A stretch of DNA of 64,000 bases from an uncultured Cohaesibacter sp. (lineage in GTDB: Bacteria > Pseudomonadota > Alphaproteobacteria > Rhizobiales > Cohaesibacteraceae): positions 62,001 to 126,000 of the forward strand of contig NZ_OY782764.1 in the NCBI RefSeq assembly GCF_963678225.1, given 5' to 3'. A model generated the notes under the pieces. That model was not told the origin of the DNA. It saw only the letters and a program-made list of their open reading frames with translations, and searched no databases. Both the position numbers and the translations under genes were made by a program. Shown in pieces: positions 52,219 through 60,490 of this stretch (its first letter is position 1; each line of letters begins with the position of its first letter).

Positions 52219-53043
52219 CTAGCGCAGATCTTCCATGGCAATGAAATCCATGTCGGTATAATCGACATTGTCGCCAGCCATCGCCCAGATGAAGGTATAG
52301 CTACCAACGCCCGCACCGGCGTGAATGGACCATGGCGGAGACACGACCACATCTTCATTCTTCAGAACCATGTGGCGTGTTTCATTCGGTTCACCCATGA
52401 AATGCATCACGCGGGTGCTCTCTTCCATGCCGAAATAGCAATAGGCTTCCATACGACGGTCATGCACGTGGGCTGGCATGGTGTTCCAGACAGAGCCCTG
52501 ATGCAGCTTGGTGTAACCAAGGATCAACTGACAGGATTCCATGACCAGCGGATGGATAAACTGATAGATCGTGCGCTCATTGGAGGTTTCCGGCGCCCCC
52601 ATATGCACGCTCTTGGCATCCTCGATCTTGATCAGTTTGGCTTCCAGCTCTTTGTGCGCTGGAGCGGAGGTGATGTAGAAACGGCCCTGACCGGCAAAGG
52701 TCACCGCGCCCGCCCCTTTGGGCAGATAGAGAACGTCACCATGATCTAGGCTGTAGTCGACGCCTGCGCAGGAAACACTGCCGCTATCCCCGATATTGAC
52801 GATGCCCATTTCGCGGCGATCTAGAATGCTTGGCGTGCCGCATTCCTTGACCTCATCAAGCAACAAAGACCCACCATTGGGCACAGCGCCCCCCACGATC
52901 ATACGATCATAATGAGTATAGGTGAGGCGGATCTCGCCTTCCGAGAAAAGCCCCTCAGACAGAAAATTGTCTCTTAGAGCCTGAGTGTCCATACCCTTTG
53001 CATGGTCTGCATTGACGGCATGAACGGTTTTCACTGTAAGCAT
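52219..53043 (-). CDS. kduI: 5-dehydro-4-deoxy-D-glucuronate isomerase (KduI)
   Basis: 274 residues from ATG 53043 (AAGGA site), matching the family length of ~278. Double cupin zinc enzyme that isomerises DKI to DKII in breakdown of unsaturated uronates from pectin, alginate-like or glycosaminoglycan lyase products. RLTYTHYDRMIVGGAVP lies near residue 38, LDRREMGIVNIGDSGSV near residue 72, LPKGAGAVTFAG near residue 106, and the zinc site MPAHVHDRRMEAYCYFGM near residue 188 with HAGAGVGSYTFIWAMAGDN near residue 240. Follows kdgF in the operon. Confidence 0.95.
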   Translation of the reverse strand: MLTVKTVHAVNADHAKGMDTQALRDNFLSEGLFSEGEIRLTYTHYDRMIVGGAVPNGGSLLLDEVKECGTPSILDRREMGIVNIGDSGSVSCAGVDYSLDHGDVLYLPKGAGAVTFAGQGRFYITSAPAHKELEAKLIKIEDAKSVHMGAPETSNERTIYQFIHPLVMESCQLILGYTKLHQGSVWNTMPAHVHDRRMEAYCYFGMEESTRVMHFMGEPNETRHMVLKNEDVVVSPPWSIHAGAGVGSYTFIWAMAGDNVDYTDMDFIAMEDLR

Positions 53044-53159
53044 CAAACTATTCCTTGTTATCAGGGCAAGGCACTGCAAGAGCGCAAAGCCCGGTCGTTC
53101 AAAGGGAAGCCTCTCCGGCAAACCTGGTCATGAAAAGCATGCTGGAGAAGCAATCTTGG

Positions 53160-53477
53160 TCAGAGAAAGTCGTCCCGGCGCGGGGTGAAACAATCGATGA
53201 GCGTGCCCGGTTCGAGGCAAACACACCCGTGCGTCGCATCAGAAGGGATGACAAAGCTGTCACCCGGCCCGACTTCAAAGCTGTCCTCACCGATTGTGAA
53301 ACGGAATCTCCCCTCTTTCACAAAGGTGGACTGGACATGGGGATGGTTGTGGAGGGCACCTTCGGCGCCCACCTCTTTGAATTGGAAAGCCACCACCATC
53401 AGTTCCGGACTATCCGCAAGCACCTGTCTCGGGGTCGCGGTGTCTTCACCAACAACGGGAAATGACTTTACATACAT
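53160..53477 (-). CDS. kdgF: KdgF-type cupin, unsaturated uronate lyase/isomerase
   Basis: 105-residue single cupin. The metal-binding motif HNHPHVQSTFVKEGRFRF (three His and a Gln) near residue 43 and the second motif VGPGDSFVIPSDATHGCVCL near residue 69 are both intact. KdgF proteins accelerate linearisation of 4,5-unsaturated galacturonate/mannuronate to DKI, the KduI substrate. Its place between the TRAP transporter and kduI strongly supports this. AGGAG lies seven bases before ATG 53477. Confidence 0.9.
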   Translation of the reverse strand: MYVKSFPVVGEDTATPRQVLADSPELMVVAFQFKEVGAEGALHNHPHVQSTFVKEGRFRFTIGEDSFEVGPGDSFVIPSDATHGCVCLEPGTLIDCFTPRRDDFL

Positions 53478-53486
53478 TTTGCACTC

Positions 53487-54767
53487 CTAGTGGAACAGGC
53501 TTGGCAGCCAGAGAGAAAGGAATGGGACATAGGTCACCAGCATCAACACGCCAAAGGCAGCGCCATAGAAGGGCCAGATGGTGCGAATAACTTCCCATAC
53601 CGGTATCTTACCCACCGCACAGCCGACAAACAGCACCGTGCCAACCGGAGGTGTACACAGGCCAATACCAAGGTTGAGGATCAGGATCACGCCGAAATGG
53701 ATCGGATCAACACCAAAGGCCGTGGCAACCGGCAGGAAGATCGGTGTGGTGATGACGATCAGCGGCGACATGTCCATGAAGGTACCCAGCATCAACAGCA
53801 GCAGGTTGATCAGCAGCAGAATGACAAGCGGGTTGTCAGAGATATGCTTGAGGGTTTCAACCAACTGGGCTGGAATGCGAAGATAGGCGAGCAACCAGCC
53901 AAACGATGCAGCACAGCCAATAACCAACAGCACCATTGCCGTGGTACGCACGGCGGATTTGCAAGTTTCGACAAACTCCCTAAAGCCCATTGTGCGATAG
54001 GCAAACACGGTGACCAGCACAGCATAAACCGCAGCAATGCAAGAGCTTTCCGAAGCAGTGAAGATACCGGAGCGGACACCACCGAAGATGATCGCGATCA
54101 GCAGGATGCCCGGGAAGGCATTGATGAACATGCGACCAAGCGCAGCCCAGCCAGCGAATGGCTCAGTGGGATACCCTTTTTTCTTGGCGACGAAATAGGC
54201 GGTAATCATCAGACCAAGCGCCAGCAGCAAGCCGGGCAGAATGCCTGCGGTGAACAGGTCTGCGATGGACAGTTTACCACCGGCTGAAATAGAATAGATG
54301 ATGAGGTTATGGGACGGCGGCAGCATCAGAGCGATCAAGGCCGCAAGCACGGTCACATTCACGCCGTAAGAGACGTCATAGCCGCGTTTTTTCATCTGTG
54401 GCACCATGATGCCACCAATCGCGGTCGCGTCCGCGGCAGCAGAGCCGGAGATACCACCAAACATCACGGACGCCAGAATATTCACCTGACCAAGGCCGCC
54501 ACGTATGTGCCCCACCATGCCGCCGGCCAAATCGACCAGCCTTCGCGCGATATCCCCGCGCACCATGATTTCACCAGCAAAAATAAAGAAGGGAATTGCC
54601 ATCAGCGCGAGCACGGAGACACCGGCGGTCAAGCGCTGAAAAACCACGACCGGGGGAATGCCGAGGTAAATAATGGTCGCAAAGGATGCGACACCGAGAC
54701 AAAAAGCTACGGGGGTACCGATAAGCAGCAACACCACGAAAGAGCCGAAAAGAATCCAGGTTTCCAT
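53487..54767 (-). CDS. dctM: TRAP transporter large permease (DctM type)
   Basis: 426 residues from ATG 54767, seven bases after GAGGAG. About 12 hydrophobic segments of the TRAP-T large subunit: GSFVVLLLIGTPVAFCLGVA, AIPFFIFAGEIMVRGDIARR near residue 58, ASVMFGGISGSAAADATAIG near residue 100, ALMLPPSHNLIIYSISAGGK near residue 146, and GVILILNLGIGLCTPPVGTV near residue 368 with the characteristic CTPPVG. Uses a sodium gradient to import the acid bound by DctP, here probably a (unsaturated) uronate. Four bases from the small subunit gene. Confidence 0.94.
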   Translation of the reverse strand: METWILFGSFVVLLLIGTPVAFCLGVASFATIIYLGIPPVVVFQRLTAGVSVLALMAIPFFIFAGEIMVRGDIARRLVDLAGGMVGHIRGGLGQVNILASVMFGGISGSAAADATAIGGIMVPQMKKRGYDVSYGVNVTVLAALIALMLPPSHNLIIYSISAGGKLSIADLFTAGILPGLLLALGLMITAYFVAKKKGYPTEPFAGWAALGRMFINAFPGILLIAIIFGGVRSGIFTASESSCIAAVYAVLVTVFAYRTMGFREFVETCKSAVRTTAMVLLVIGCAASFGWLLAYLRIPAQLVETLKHISDNPLVILLLINLLLLMLGTFMDMSPLIVITTPIFLPVATAFGVDPIHFGVILILNLGIGLCTPPVGTVLFVGCAVGKIPVWEVIRTIWPFYGAAFGVLMLVTYVPFLSLWLPSLFH

Positions 54768-54771
54768 CCAA

Positions 54772-55293
54772 CTACTCCTCAATTTCCGTTTCGCCGAAGC
54801 GAGCAGTCGGAAGACCGGCAGCGCGACGCGCCAGGCGCTCTAGCGAGAAGAGAACCACCAGAAGACCGCCAACAACGAGCGGCATGTAATCGATCGCACG
54901 AGGCAAGCCCAGCGTCGGGATCTTGATATGCCAGCCCGAATTCATCAGCTGTCCACCGAACCAGACCATGCCAACCCCGAAGCCAATCACGACGATGTCG
55001 GAGAGCGTGAAGAAGACGGTTTTAACCTTGTCGGGGACAAAAATAAGCAGGACGTCAAAGCTGAGGTGATTGCCCTCGCGAATACCGACCGCAGCACCTA
55101 GAAAGATGAACCATGCCATCAACACGATGGATACCGGCTCACTCCAGACGATGGAGTCATTCAGCACGTAGCGCACGAACACCTGAGCAGCAGTGAAGGC
55201 GGTCATCATGACCAGACCCAGGCTCGCCAACCAAAGTGCTCCAGTGGACAGAGTGCCCATTATGCTGGCTATTTTTTTAAGTTGATTTTGCAC
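54772..55293 (-). CDS. dctQ: TRAP transporter small permease (DctQ type)
   Basis: 173 residues from a GTG at 55293, chosen because GCGGAGA lies six bases upstream and the upstream ATGs lack a site and run into a stem-loop. Four membrane segments: GALWLASLGLVMMTAFTAAQ, VSIVLMAWFIFLGAAVGI near residue 63, VVIGFGVGMVWFGG near residue 105 and YMPLVVGGLLVVLFSLERLA near residue 138. REGNHLSFDVLL is the DctQ signature region. It pairs with DctM and connects to the DctP receptor. Confidence 0.9.
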   Translation of the reverse strand: MQNQLKKIASIMGTLSTGALWLASLGLVMMTAFTAAQVFVRYVLNDSIVWSEPVSIVLMAWFIFLGAAVGIREGNHLSFDVLLIFVPDKVKTVFFTLSDIVVIGFGVGMVWFGGQLMNSGWHIKIPTLGLPRAIDYMPLVVGGLLVVLFSLERLARRAAGLPTARFGETEIEE

Positions 55294-55311
55294 TTTATTC
55301 TCCGCAAAACA

Positions 55312-55336
55312 GCCCATGGCGCAAAGCGCCATGAGC
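55312..55336 (-). other. Stem-loop between dctP and dctQ
   Basis: The arms CATGGCGC (55315-55322) and GCGCCATG (55326-55333) with a 3-base loop, extended by GC pairs with one mismatch, lie right after the receptor gene. No T-run. It probably protects the upstream dctP message so that receptor exceeds permease. Confidence 0.55.
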
Positions 55337-55348
55337 CGTCATCAAGAG

Positions 55349-56323
55349 TTAGTCGGTTGCGCGAATGCGTTTTACGAGGTCTTTGAGTTTGTCAGAGGTG
55401 ACATGTTTTTCGTAAACGGAATTCATGGCATCCATGAATGGCTGTTTGTCGATTTCGGTAATGACATTCACGCCAGCTTCACGAACTTTTTCCTCGGAAA
55501 CCTTCTCACGAGCAGCCCAGAGTTCACGCATTTTCGGCGTGGAGTCTTTGGCTGCCTGTTTCACGAGAGCCTGATCTTCAGGGCTCAGTTTGTCCCAGGA
55601 GATCTTGGACATCACCAGAACTTCCGGCACGATCAGGTGTTGATCGAGGGTGTAGTTCGGAGCCACTTCATAGTGACCTGAAGATTCAAAGGAAGGCCAG
55701 TTATTTTCTGCACCGTCAATCACGCCGGTCTGGATGGAGGAGTAAACTTCACCATAAGCCAGAGGCGTCGCGTTGGCACCCAGAGCGGACATCATGTCAA
55801 CGAAAATATCGGACTGCATGACGCGGATCTTCATGCCTTTGAGATCATCAATGCTCTTGATTGGCTTGACGCTGTTATAGAAGCTACGAGCGCCGCCATC
55901 ATAGTAAGTCAGACCGATAAACCCTTCGGGTTCGAAGCCCTTGAGAATGTCTTCGCCGATCGGACCATCAACAACGCGATGCATGTGATCGACGCTCTTG
56001 AAGATATAAGGCAAGGAAACCACTTTGGTTTCTTCGACGATGTTATTGAAAGGACCGGTAGATACGCGGTTCAGATCAATCACACCGAATTTGGTCTGCT
56101 CAATTGAATCTTTTTCCTCCCCCAGCTGAGCAGAATGGAAAACTTCAACACAGATGCGGCCGTCAGTACGCTCTTTGAGCAATTCGCCCATATATTTTAC
56201 GGCCTCAACAGTCGGATATCCATCAGGATGGGTATCGGAAGACTTGAGGGTAATCTCACAGGCAGATGCAGTTGCAATCATTGCAACGCTGGCAACCAGT
56301 GCAGTGGTCAAAGTCTTAAGCAT
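55349..56323 (-). CDS. dctP: TRAP transporter substrate-binding protein (DctP type), probable uronate receptor
   Basis: 324 residues with a signal peptide ([21 protein letters not shown], cleavage after ASA). The DctP fold is shown by [20 protein letters not shown] near residue 26, the conserved Arg region [20 protein letters not shown] then [19 protein letters not shown] near residue 165, and [20 protein letters not shown] near residue 205. The latter Asn/Trp/Glu pattern binds the substrate carboxylate in sugar-acid receptors. First transporter gene after uxaC, with a GGAGG site. Exact ligand (galacturonate, glucuronate or an unsaturated form) cannot be read from the sequence. Confidence 0.92.
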   Translation of the reverse strand: MLKTLTTALVASVAMIATASACEITLKSSDTHPDGYPTVEAVKYMGELLKERTDGRICVEVFHSAQLGEEKDSIEQTKFGVIDLNRVSTGPFNNIVEETKVVSLPYIFKSVDHMHRVVDGPIGEDILKGFEPEGFIGLTYYDGGARSFYNSVKPIKSIDDLKGMKIRVMQSDIFVDMMSALGANATPLAYGEVYSSIQTGVIDGAENNWPSFESSGHYEVAPNYTLDQHLIVPEVLVMSKISWDKLSPEDQALVKQAAKDSTPKMRELWAAREKVSEEKVREAGVNVITEIDKQPFMDAMNSVYEKHVTSDKLKDLVKRIRATD

Positions 56324-56352
56324 TAGTTTGTTCCTCCATGAAGTAGCTCAAT

Positions 56353-57753
56353 TCAGAGCTGATAGGCTTGCTTCACAAGCCGATAGGTAAGGTCAGCAGC
56401 GACCTCAGTAGCCTCGTCCTCACCGAGCCGCCCAGTCGCGACCAGTGTGGCGAGGAATGCACAGTCCACCCGACGAGCCACATCGTGCCGAGCCGGGATT
56501 GAGCAGAATGCTCTTGTGTCATCATTGAAACCGACGGTGTTGTAGAAACCGGCTGTTTCTGTTGTCATCTCCCTAAACCGGCGCATCCCTTCGGGGCTGT
56601 CATGGAACCACCATGCAGGCCCGAGGCGAAGAGCCGGGTAGACGCCAGCAAGAGGCGCCAATTCACGTGCATAGCTCGTTTCATCAAGCGTGAAGAGAAT
56701 GATCTTGAGATCCCTCTCCATTCCGACAGCATCAAGCAGAGGCTTGAGCGCATGCACATAATCGGTCCGGGTCGGGATATCGAATCCCTTGTCCAGTCCG
56801 AAAGTCTCGAAGACAGGATTGGAATGGTTGCGGTTACTGCCTGGATGTATCTGCAACACCAACCCGTCATCTAGGCTCATGCGAGCCATTTCGGTCAACA
56901 TGTGACCACGGAAAGCATCTGCTTCCTCAGCGGAACACTCTCCTTTCAAAGCCTTCTGGAACAGAGCTGCCGCTTCCTCTTGCGGCAGATTTTCCGTGCG
57001 GGCAGTCAAGTGACCATGGTCAGATGATGTCGCCCCGAAGTCTTTGAAATAGGCGCGACGAATGCGATGGGCTTCAAGATAACCCTCCCAGTTCGTTGCA
57101 TCGACACCGGCGATTGCGCCGAATTTCTCGATATTCTCAATAAAGCCCTTATAATGCGGATCCACGACAGGATCCGGACGATAAGCGGTTACAACGCGGC
57201 CCTTCCAGCCGCTTTCCTTGATCGCGCGATGCCATTTCAGGTCATCCAGCGGCGATTCCGTCGTTGCAAGAGCCTCGATATTGAAGCGCTCATACAAAGC
57301 GCGAGGCAGAAACTCCGGTTTTTCAAGGCATTCGGCAATATGATCATAAGCGCGATCGGCATTTTCTTCATTTAGCCATTCGGTCCACCCGAACACATCC
57401 TCGAAGGCATGACCAAGCCACATGCGCGATGGGGTGGCACGGAAAAGATAAGCATGTTTGGCAAAAATCCGCCAGATCTTGCGCCCATCAGTTTCAGTCC
57501 AGCCGCCATCGATGCGCGGCACCCCGACATCCTCGAGCTTTACACCCTGCGAACAAAGCATCCTGAACACATAATGATCAGGAGTGATGAACAATTGGGC
57601 TGGGTTTGGAAAACGTTCATTCTTGGCAAACCAGCTCGGGTCCGTATGCCCATGCGGGCTAATAATCGGCAAGGACCGCACACCCTCGTAAAGAGAGCGG
57701 GCAATCGAACGGGTTTTATCTTCAATGGGAAAGAGTCTATCTGGATCCAACAC
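56353..57753 (-). CDS. uxaC: Uronate isomerase
   Basis: 466 residues starting at a GTG (57753), seven bases after GGGAGG. Amidohydrolase-superfamily enzyme converting galacturonate to tagaturonate and glucuronate to fructuronate. Metal-binding LPIISPHGHTDPSWFAKNER near residue 28, FNIEALATTESPLDDLKWHR near residue 161, VLQIHPGSNRNH near residue 301, LKIILFTLDETSYARELAPL near residue 350, and LRLGPAWWFHDSPEGMRRFR near residue 373 are UxaC hallmarks. First gene of the uronate operon; two copies of the ACTrATATrCCAGT motif lie 50-95 bases upstream. Confidence 0.96.
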   Translation of the reverse strand: MLDPDRLFPIEDKTRSIARSLYEGVRSLPIISPHGHTDPSWFAKNERFPNPAQLFITPDHYVFRMLCSQGVKLEDVGVPRIDGGWTETDGRKIWRIFAKHAYLFRATPSRMWLGHAFEDVFGWTEWLNEENADRAYDHIAECLEKPEFLPRALYERFNIEALATTESPLDDLKWHRAIKESGWKGRVVTAYRPDPVVDPHYKGFIENIEKFGAIAGVDATNWEGYLEAHRIRRAYFKDFGATSSDHGHLTARTENLPQEEAAALFQKALKGECSAEEADAFRGHMLTEMARMSLDDGLVLQIHPGSNRNHSNPVFETFGLDKGFDIPTRTDYVHALKPLLDAVGMERDLKIILFTLDETSYARELAPLAGVYPALRLGPAWWFHDSPEGMRRFREMTTETAGFYNTVGFNDDTRAFCSIPARHDVARRVDCAFLATLVATGRLGEDEATEVAADLTYRLVKQAYQL

Positions 57754-57803
57754 GGCGAGCCTCCCTATTGTCGGCTTCAGGGGAAATCTCTAATCTCTGG
57801 TCA

Positions 57804-57817
57804 ACTAATATACCAGT
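57804..57817. promoter_or_regulatory. Uronate operator candidate, copy 1
   Basis: ACTAATATACCAGT lies in the uxaC/regulator divergent promoter, 29 bases from copy 2 in the same orientation. The core resembles the TTGGTATACCAA type recognised by UxuR/ExuR-class GntR proteins as I recall it. Binding by the adjacent regulator is inferred. Confidence 0.6.
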
Positions 57818-57832
57818 TTTTCTTGCTTGTAA

Positions 57833-57846
57833 ACTGATATGCCAGT
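57833..57846. promoter_or_regulatory. Uronate operator candidate, copy 2
   Basis: ACTGATATGCCAGT differs from copy 1 at two positions and is palindromic at its ends (ACTG/CAGT). It lies 24 bases before the regulator ATG, where it would also allow autoregulation. Confidence 0.6.
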
Positions 57847-57869
57847 AATATCCGGACACGGAGCACAAA

Positions 57870-58571
57870 ATGACAAAAACAAATATTGACACAGTCCTGT
57901 CCCCCTTAAATCGTCTATCGGTCGCCGACTCTGTTTTCGACGAACTGCATAGGCAGATTCTGACTCTCGAACTCCAGCCCGGAGCCAAGATTTCGGAAGC
58001 GGATGTAGCCAAAGCTCTCGGCGTTTCCCGTCAACCAGTACGCGATGCCTTTTATCGTCTATCCAAACTCGGCTTTCTGTCCATGCGCCCGCAAGTCGCA
58101 ACGACCGTTTCGCTGATTTCCAAGAAGTCGGTGCAACAAGCCCGCTTTATCCGCTGTGCGCTGGAAACCAAAACCGTCATCACGGCATGCGAGAAGCTCT
58201 CGCAGGAAGATCTAGAAGCCCTGCGCGATCTTATTGAACAACAAAGGAAAACCGTCGTCGCTCGCGACGCGGAATTGTTCCATGCGCTCGACGATCAGTT
58301 CCATAAGGAGATCTGTGACCGCTGTGGCGTGGACTTTGCCTGGCAGCTCATCAAGGATAACAAGGCCCATATGGACCGGGTTCGTTTCCTGTCGCTGACT
58401 TTCGCAATTGACACAGCCTTCGCTGCGCACAAGCGCATTCTAACCGCCATTGAATCCAATGATCCGGCGGCTGCATCAAACGAGATAAACAAACATCTGG
58501 GCGAGATCTTGCTCATCATGCCGCGCATTCGCGAAGAGCACCCGGATTATTTCGCCTCCGACGAAGAATGA
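57870..58571 (+). CDS. GntR/FCD-family regulator of uronate catabolism
   Basis: 233 residues. N-terminal winged helix: DELHRQILTLELQPGAKISE then ADVAKALGVSRQPVRDAFYR and LSKLGF. C-terminal FCD helical effector domain with metal/acid-binding residues: RFIRCALETKTVI near residue 90, DQFHKEICDRCG near residue 140, and AAHKRILTAIESNDPAAASN then EINKHL near residue 184. Same class as E. coli ExuR/UxuR, and divergent from uxaC with two matching operator copies between them and a third after its stop. A GGAG site lies six bases before the ATG. Likely repressor released by a uronate or by KDG. Confidence 0.9.
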   Translation: MTKTNIDTVLSPLNRLSVADSVFDELHRQILTLELQPGAKISEADVAKALGVSRQPVRDAFYRLSKLGFLSMRPQVATTVSLISKKSVQQARFIRCALETKTVITACEKLSQEDLEALRDLIEQQRKTVVARDAELFHALDDQFHKEICDRCGVDFAWQLIKDNKAHMDRVRFLSLTFAIDTAFAAHKRILTAIESNDPAAASNEINKHLGEILLIMPRIREEHPDYFASDEE

Positions 58572-58913
58572 CGCAATACCCCTACATCTTTTGTAGGACG
58601 CAGTTTTCCATAGACTGGCATATTAGTTATCCCGCCTCATGCTCGCCAAGAGCGTTCCAACCCCGCCCAAAACACCACATACTGTGACAATAAGTCATAC
58701 TTATTCAACAAACTATCCACCGACGATTGCACTGTGCATCAGCATATCGTCGAAAGGCTGACCCGATCCGGCACTCAACCGGCGACTCACCGCACGTAAG
58801 CAAACGCATGAGATGCCGCATATGCCTTGCCGCATATGCCTAAATAGAATGCACAAACAAAAAGGCAGGGCCACTGGCCCTGCCCTATCTCACGAGACAT
58901 CAAGCTAGAGGGA
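58572..58913. other. Spacer after uronate regulator, with third operator copy and PxpA terminator
   Basis: No gene. ACTGGCATATTAGT (58614-58627) is the reverse complement of ACTAATATGCCAGT, the same motif as before uxaC. A small hairpin (CCTACA/TGTAGG, about 58581-58597) may end the regulator message. The strong terminator of the PxpA gene is at 58855-58884. Confidence 0.5.
58855..58884 (-). terminator. Terminator after PxpA gene
   Basis: Perfect 10-bp arms GGCAGGGCCA (58864-58873) and TGGCCCTGCC (58875-58884), followed on the minus strand by TTTTTGTTTG. Confidence 0.85.
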
Positions 58914-59693
58914 TTACCCTGCTTTCATGGTCTCAACCATCGGCTTGATATCGACGCCTGCAGCGATCAAAGCAGCCCTCACCTTGCTGGCCATGGCCAC
59001 AGCCTTGGGACTGTCCCCATGCACGCAGATTGTATCTATGGCAACAGGAATGCGCTTGCCACTAACGCTCTCAATCTCGCCGGACGTCACAAAATCCACC
59101 ATACGTCTTGCTGCTTCATCGGCATCTTCGATCATCGCCCCGGCCTTCTTGCGAGAGACCAGCATACCGTCATCCTCATAAGCCCGATCAGCAAAAATCT
59201 CGCGAGCCACGCAAAGACCCAAGCTCTCGGCCGCCTTTTCCATGGCACTGCCCGGCAGCGCCACATATATCATCTGCGGATCGACAGCCTTTACAGCCCG
59301 CGCCGTTGCCATCGCGAGATCATAATCAACTGCTGCCATATTATTGAGCGCCCCATGCGCCTTGAAGTGCCCAACGTGGATACCAAGCGCGGTGGCCATG
59401 CCCTGAATGGCGCCGATCTGATAGATCATCTGCTTTTCGATATCCTCAGGGCGATCCCCCTGTATCGGCCGACGGCCAAATCCCCAGAGGTCATTAAAAC
59501 CCGGATGAGCCCCCACGCCGACACCATTCTCCTTAGCCAACCGCAAGGTTTCATGCATAACCAGAGCATCGCCCCCATGAAACCCGCAGGCAACGTTGGC
59601 GGAGCTGACGATGGACAACATCGAAGCATCATCGCCAATTTCATAAGCCCCGAAGCTTTCTCCCATATCGGAGTTCAAATCGACAACAGCCAT
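58914..59693 (-). CDS. pxpA: 5-oxoprolinase subunit A / LamB-YcsF family protein
   Basis: 259 residues, family length. Signature N-terminus VDLNSDMGESFGAYEIGDD, then NVACGFHGGDALVMHETL near residue 33, GVGAHPGFNDLWGFGRR near residue 59, VGHFKAHGALNNMAA near residue 106, CVAREIFADRAYEDDGMLVS near residue 161, and TICVHGDSPKAVAMA near residue 219. In B. subtilis and E. coli PxpA works with PxpB and PxpC to hydrolyse 5-oxoproline, but no pxpB or pxpC lies next to it here. A gene for the partner subunits elsewhere, or a different role for this orphan copy, is possible. GAGGG lies eight bases before the ATG. Confidence 0.9.
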   Translation of the reverse strand: MAVVDLNSDMGESFGAYEIGDDASMLSIVSSANVACGFHGGDALVMHETLRLAKENGVGVGAHPGFNDLWGFGRRPIQGDRPEDIEKQMIYQIGAIQGMATALGIHVGHFKAHGALNNMAAVDYDLAMATARAVKAVDPQMIYVALPGSAMEKAAESLGLCVAREIFADRAYEDDGMLVSRKKAGAMIEDADEAARRMVDFVTSGEIESVSGKRIPVAIDTICVHGDSPKAVAMASKVRAALIAAGVDIKPMVETMKAG

Positions 59694-59765
59694 AAAAGCA
59701 CCCTCAATTGATTGATTCTGTTCATTGGGAGCAAAATAGCCCCGACGCCACCAGCCGTCGATGGC

Positions 59766-60341
59766 TTATTTGTGAATATGGCCAGCATGGCTGTGATGCA
59801 TGGCATTCTCAGCCTCGACATTCACAGACACATGCATTTCGCCTACATCAAACAACAAATGCAGCTCGATCACGTCCCCTTTATGCAAATCCTCATCGAT
59901 CCGGCTAAGGCGCAAGGCAAGAGATTTTGGCGCAAGCACCATTTTCTGGCCCGCCTCGATCGGCATTTGAGGAAGAGGCACATAGACATCCTTTCCATCC
60001 TGCATGGTGAAGCCGACCAGTTCTACGGACTGCGCATGATTAAATTCGCCGCCCTTGAACAGGATTGCTTGATCGGACTCATTCTCAAGCGTTACGAAAA
60101 CCAACGCATCATTCCCCTTGCTGCTGGCTCGCGTCCAGGCATGAACCGACCGCATGCCATGGAGCTCACTCACATGCTCACTATGCTCCCCGTCCGCGTG
60201 ATGATGCTCATCATGTCTGGACTTTTCATGTGCGTGATCGTGCCCGGTTTCCTGCGCCAGGGCAGGATTTATGCTGACAGGCAACAGCATCATGGACGCC
60301 GAGAAGGCAAGTAAAAGGGCTAGACTAGTTCTCTTTCCCAT
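59766..60341 (-). CDS. His-rich periplasmic PCuAC-like metal-binding protein
   Basis: 191 residues from ATG 60341 (GGAG six bases upstream). A signal peptide (LALLLAFSASMMLLPVSINP, ending ALAQE) is followed by a ~25-residue His-rich segment containing HDHAHEKSRHDEHHHADG and a ~115-residue domain resembling PCu(A)C copper chaperones: VHAWTRASSKGNDALVFVTL then ENESDQ, then AGQKMVLAPKSLALRLSRID and GDVIELHLLFDVGEMHVSVN. The canonical Met/His copper ligands of that fold are mostly replaced. It ends in a second His cluster (HHSHAGHIHK). It probably binds Zn or Cu in the periplasm. Last gene of the DUF3299-like/ATPase/permease/His-rich unit, 149 bases after the permease stop. Confidence 0.75.
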   Translation of the reverse strand: MGKRTSLALLLAFSASMMLLPVSINPALAQETGHDHAHEKSRHDEHHHADGEHSEHVSELHGMRSVHAWTRASSKGNDALVFVTLENESDQAILFKGGEFNHAQSVELVGFTMQDGKDVYVPLPQMPIEAGQKMVLAPKSLALRLSRIDEDLHKGDVIELHLLFDVGEMHVSVNVEAENAMHHSHAGHIHK

Positions 60342-60490
60342 TGGATTCTCCATACAGAAATCAGAAGGAAACGATATAACGTTACTTTCACTAGAAAAAT
60401 AAAAATCCAAACGAACACGCCGGTCCGATTGGTACAGCTTCTCGACAGCAACGGCGGACTGGGCCGCGTCATCACCGCCGAAAAGCAAGC

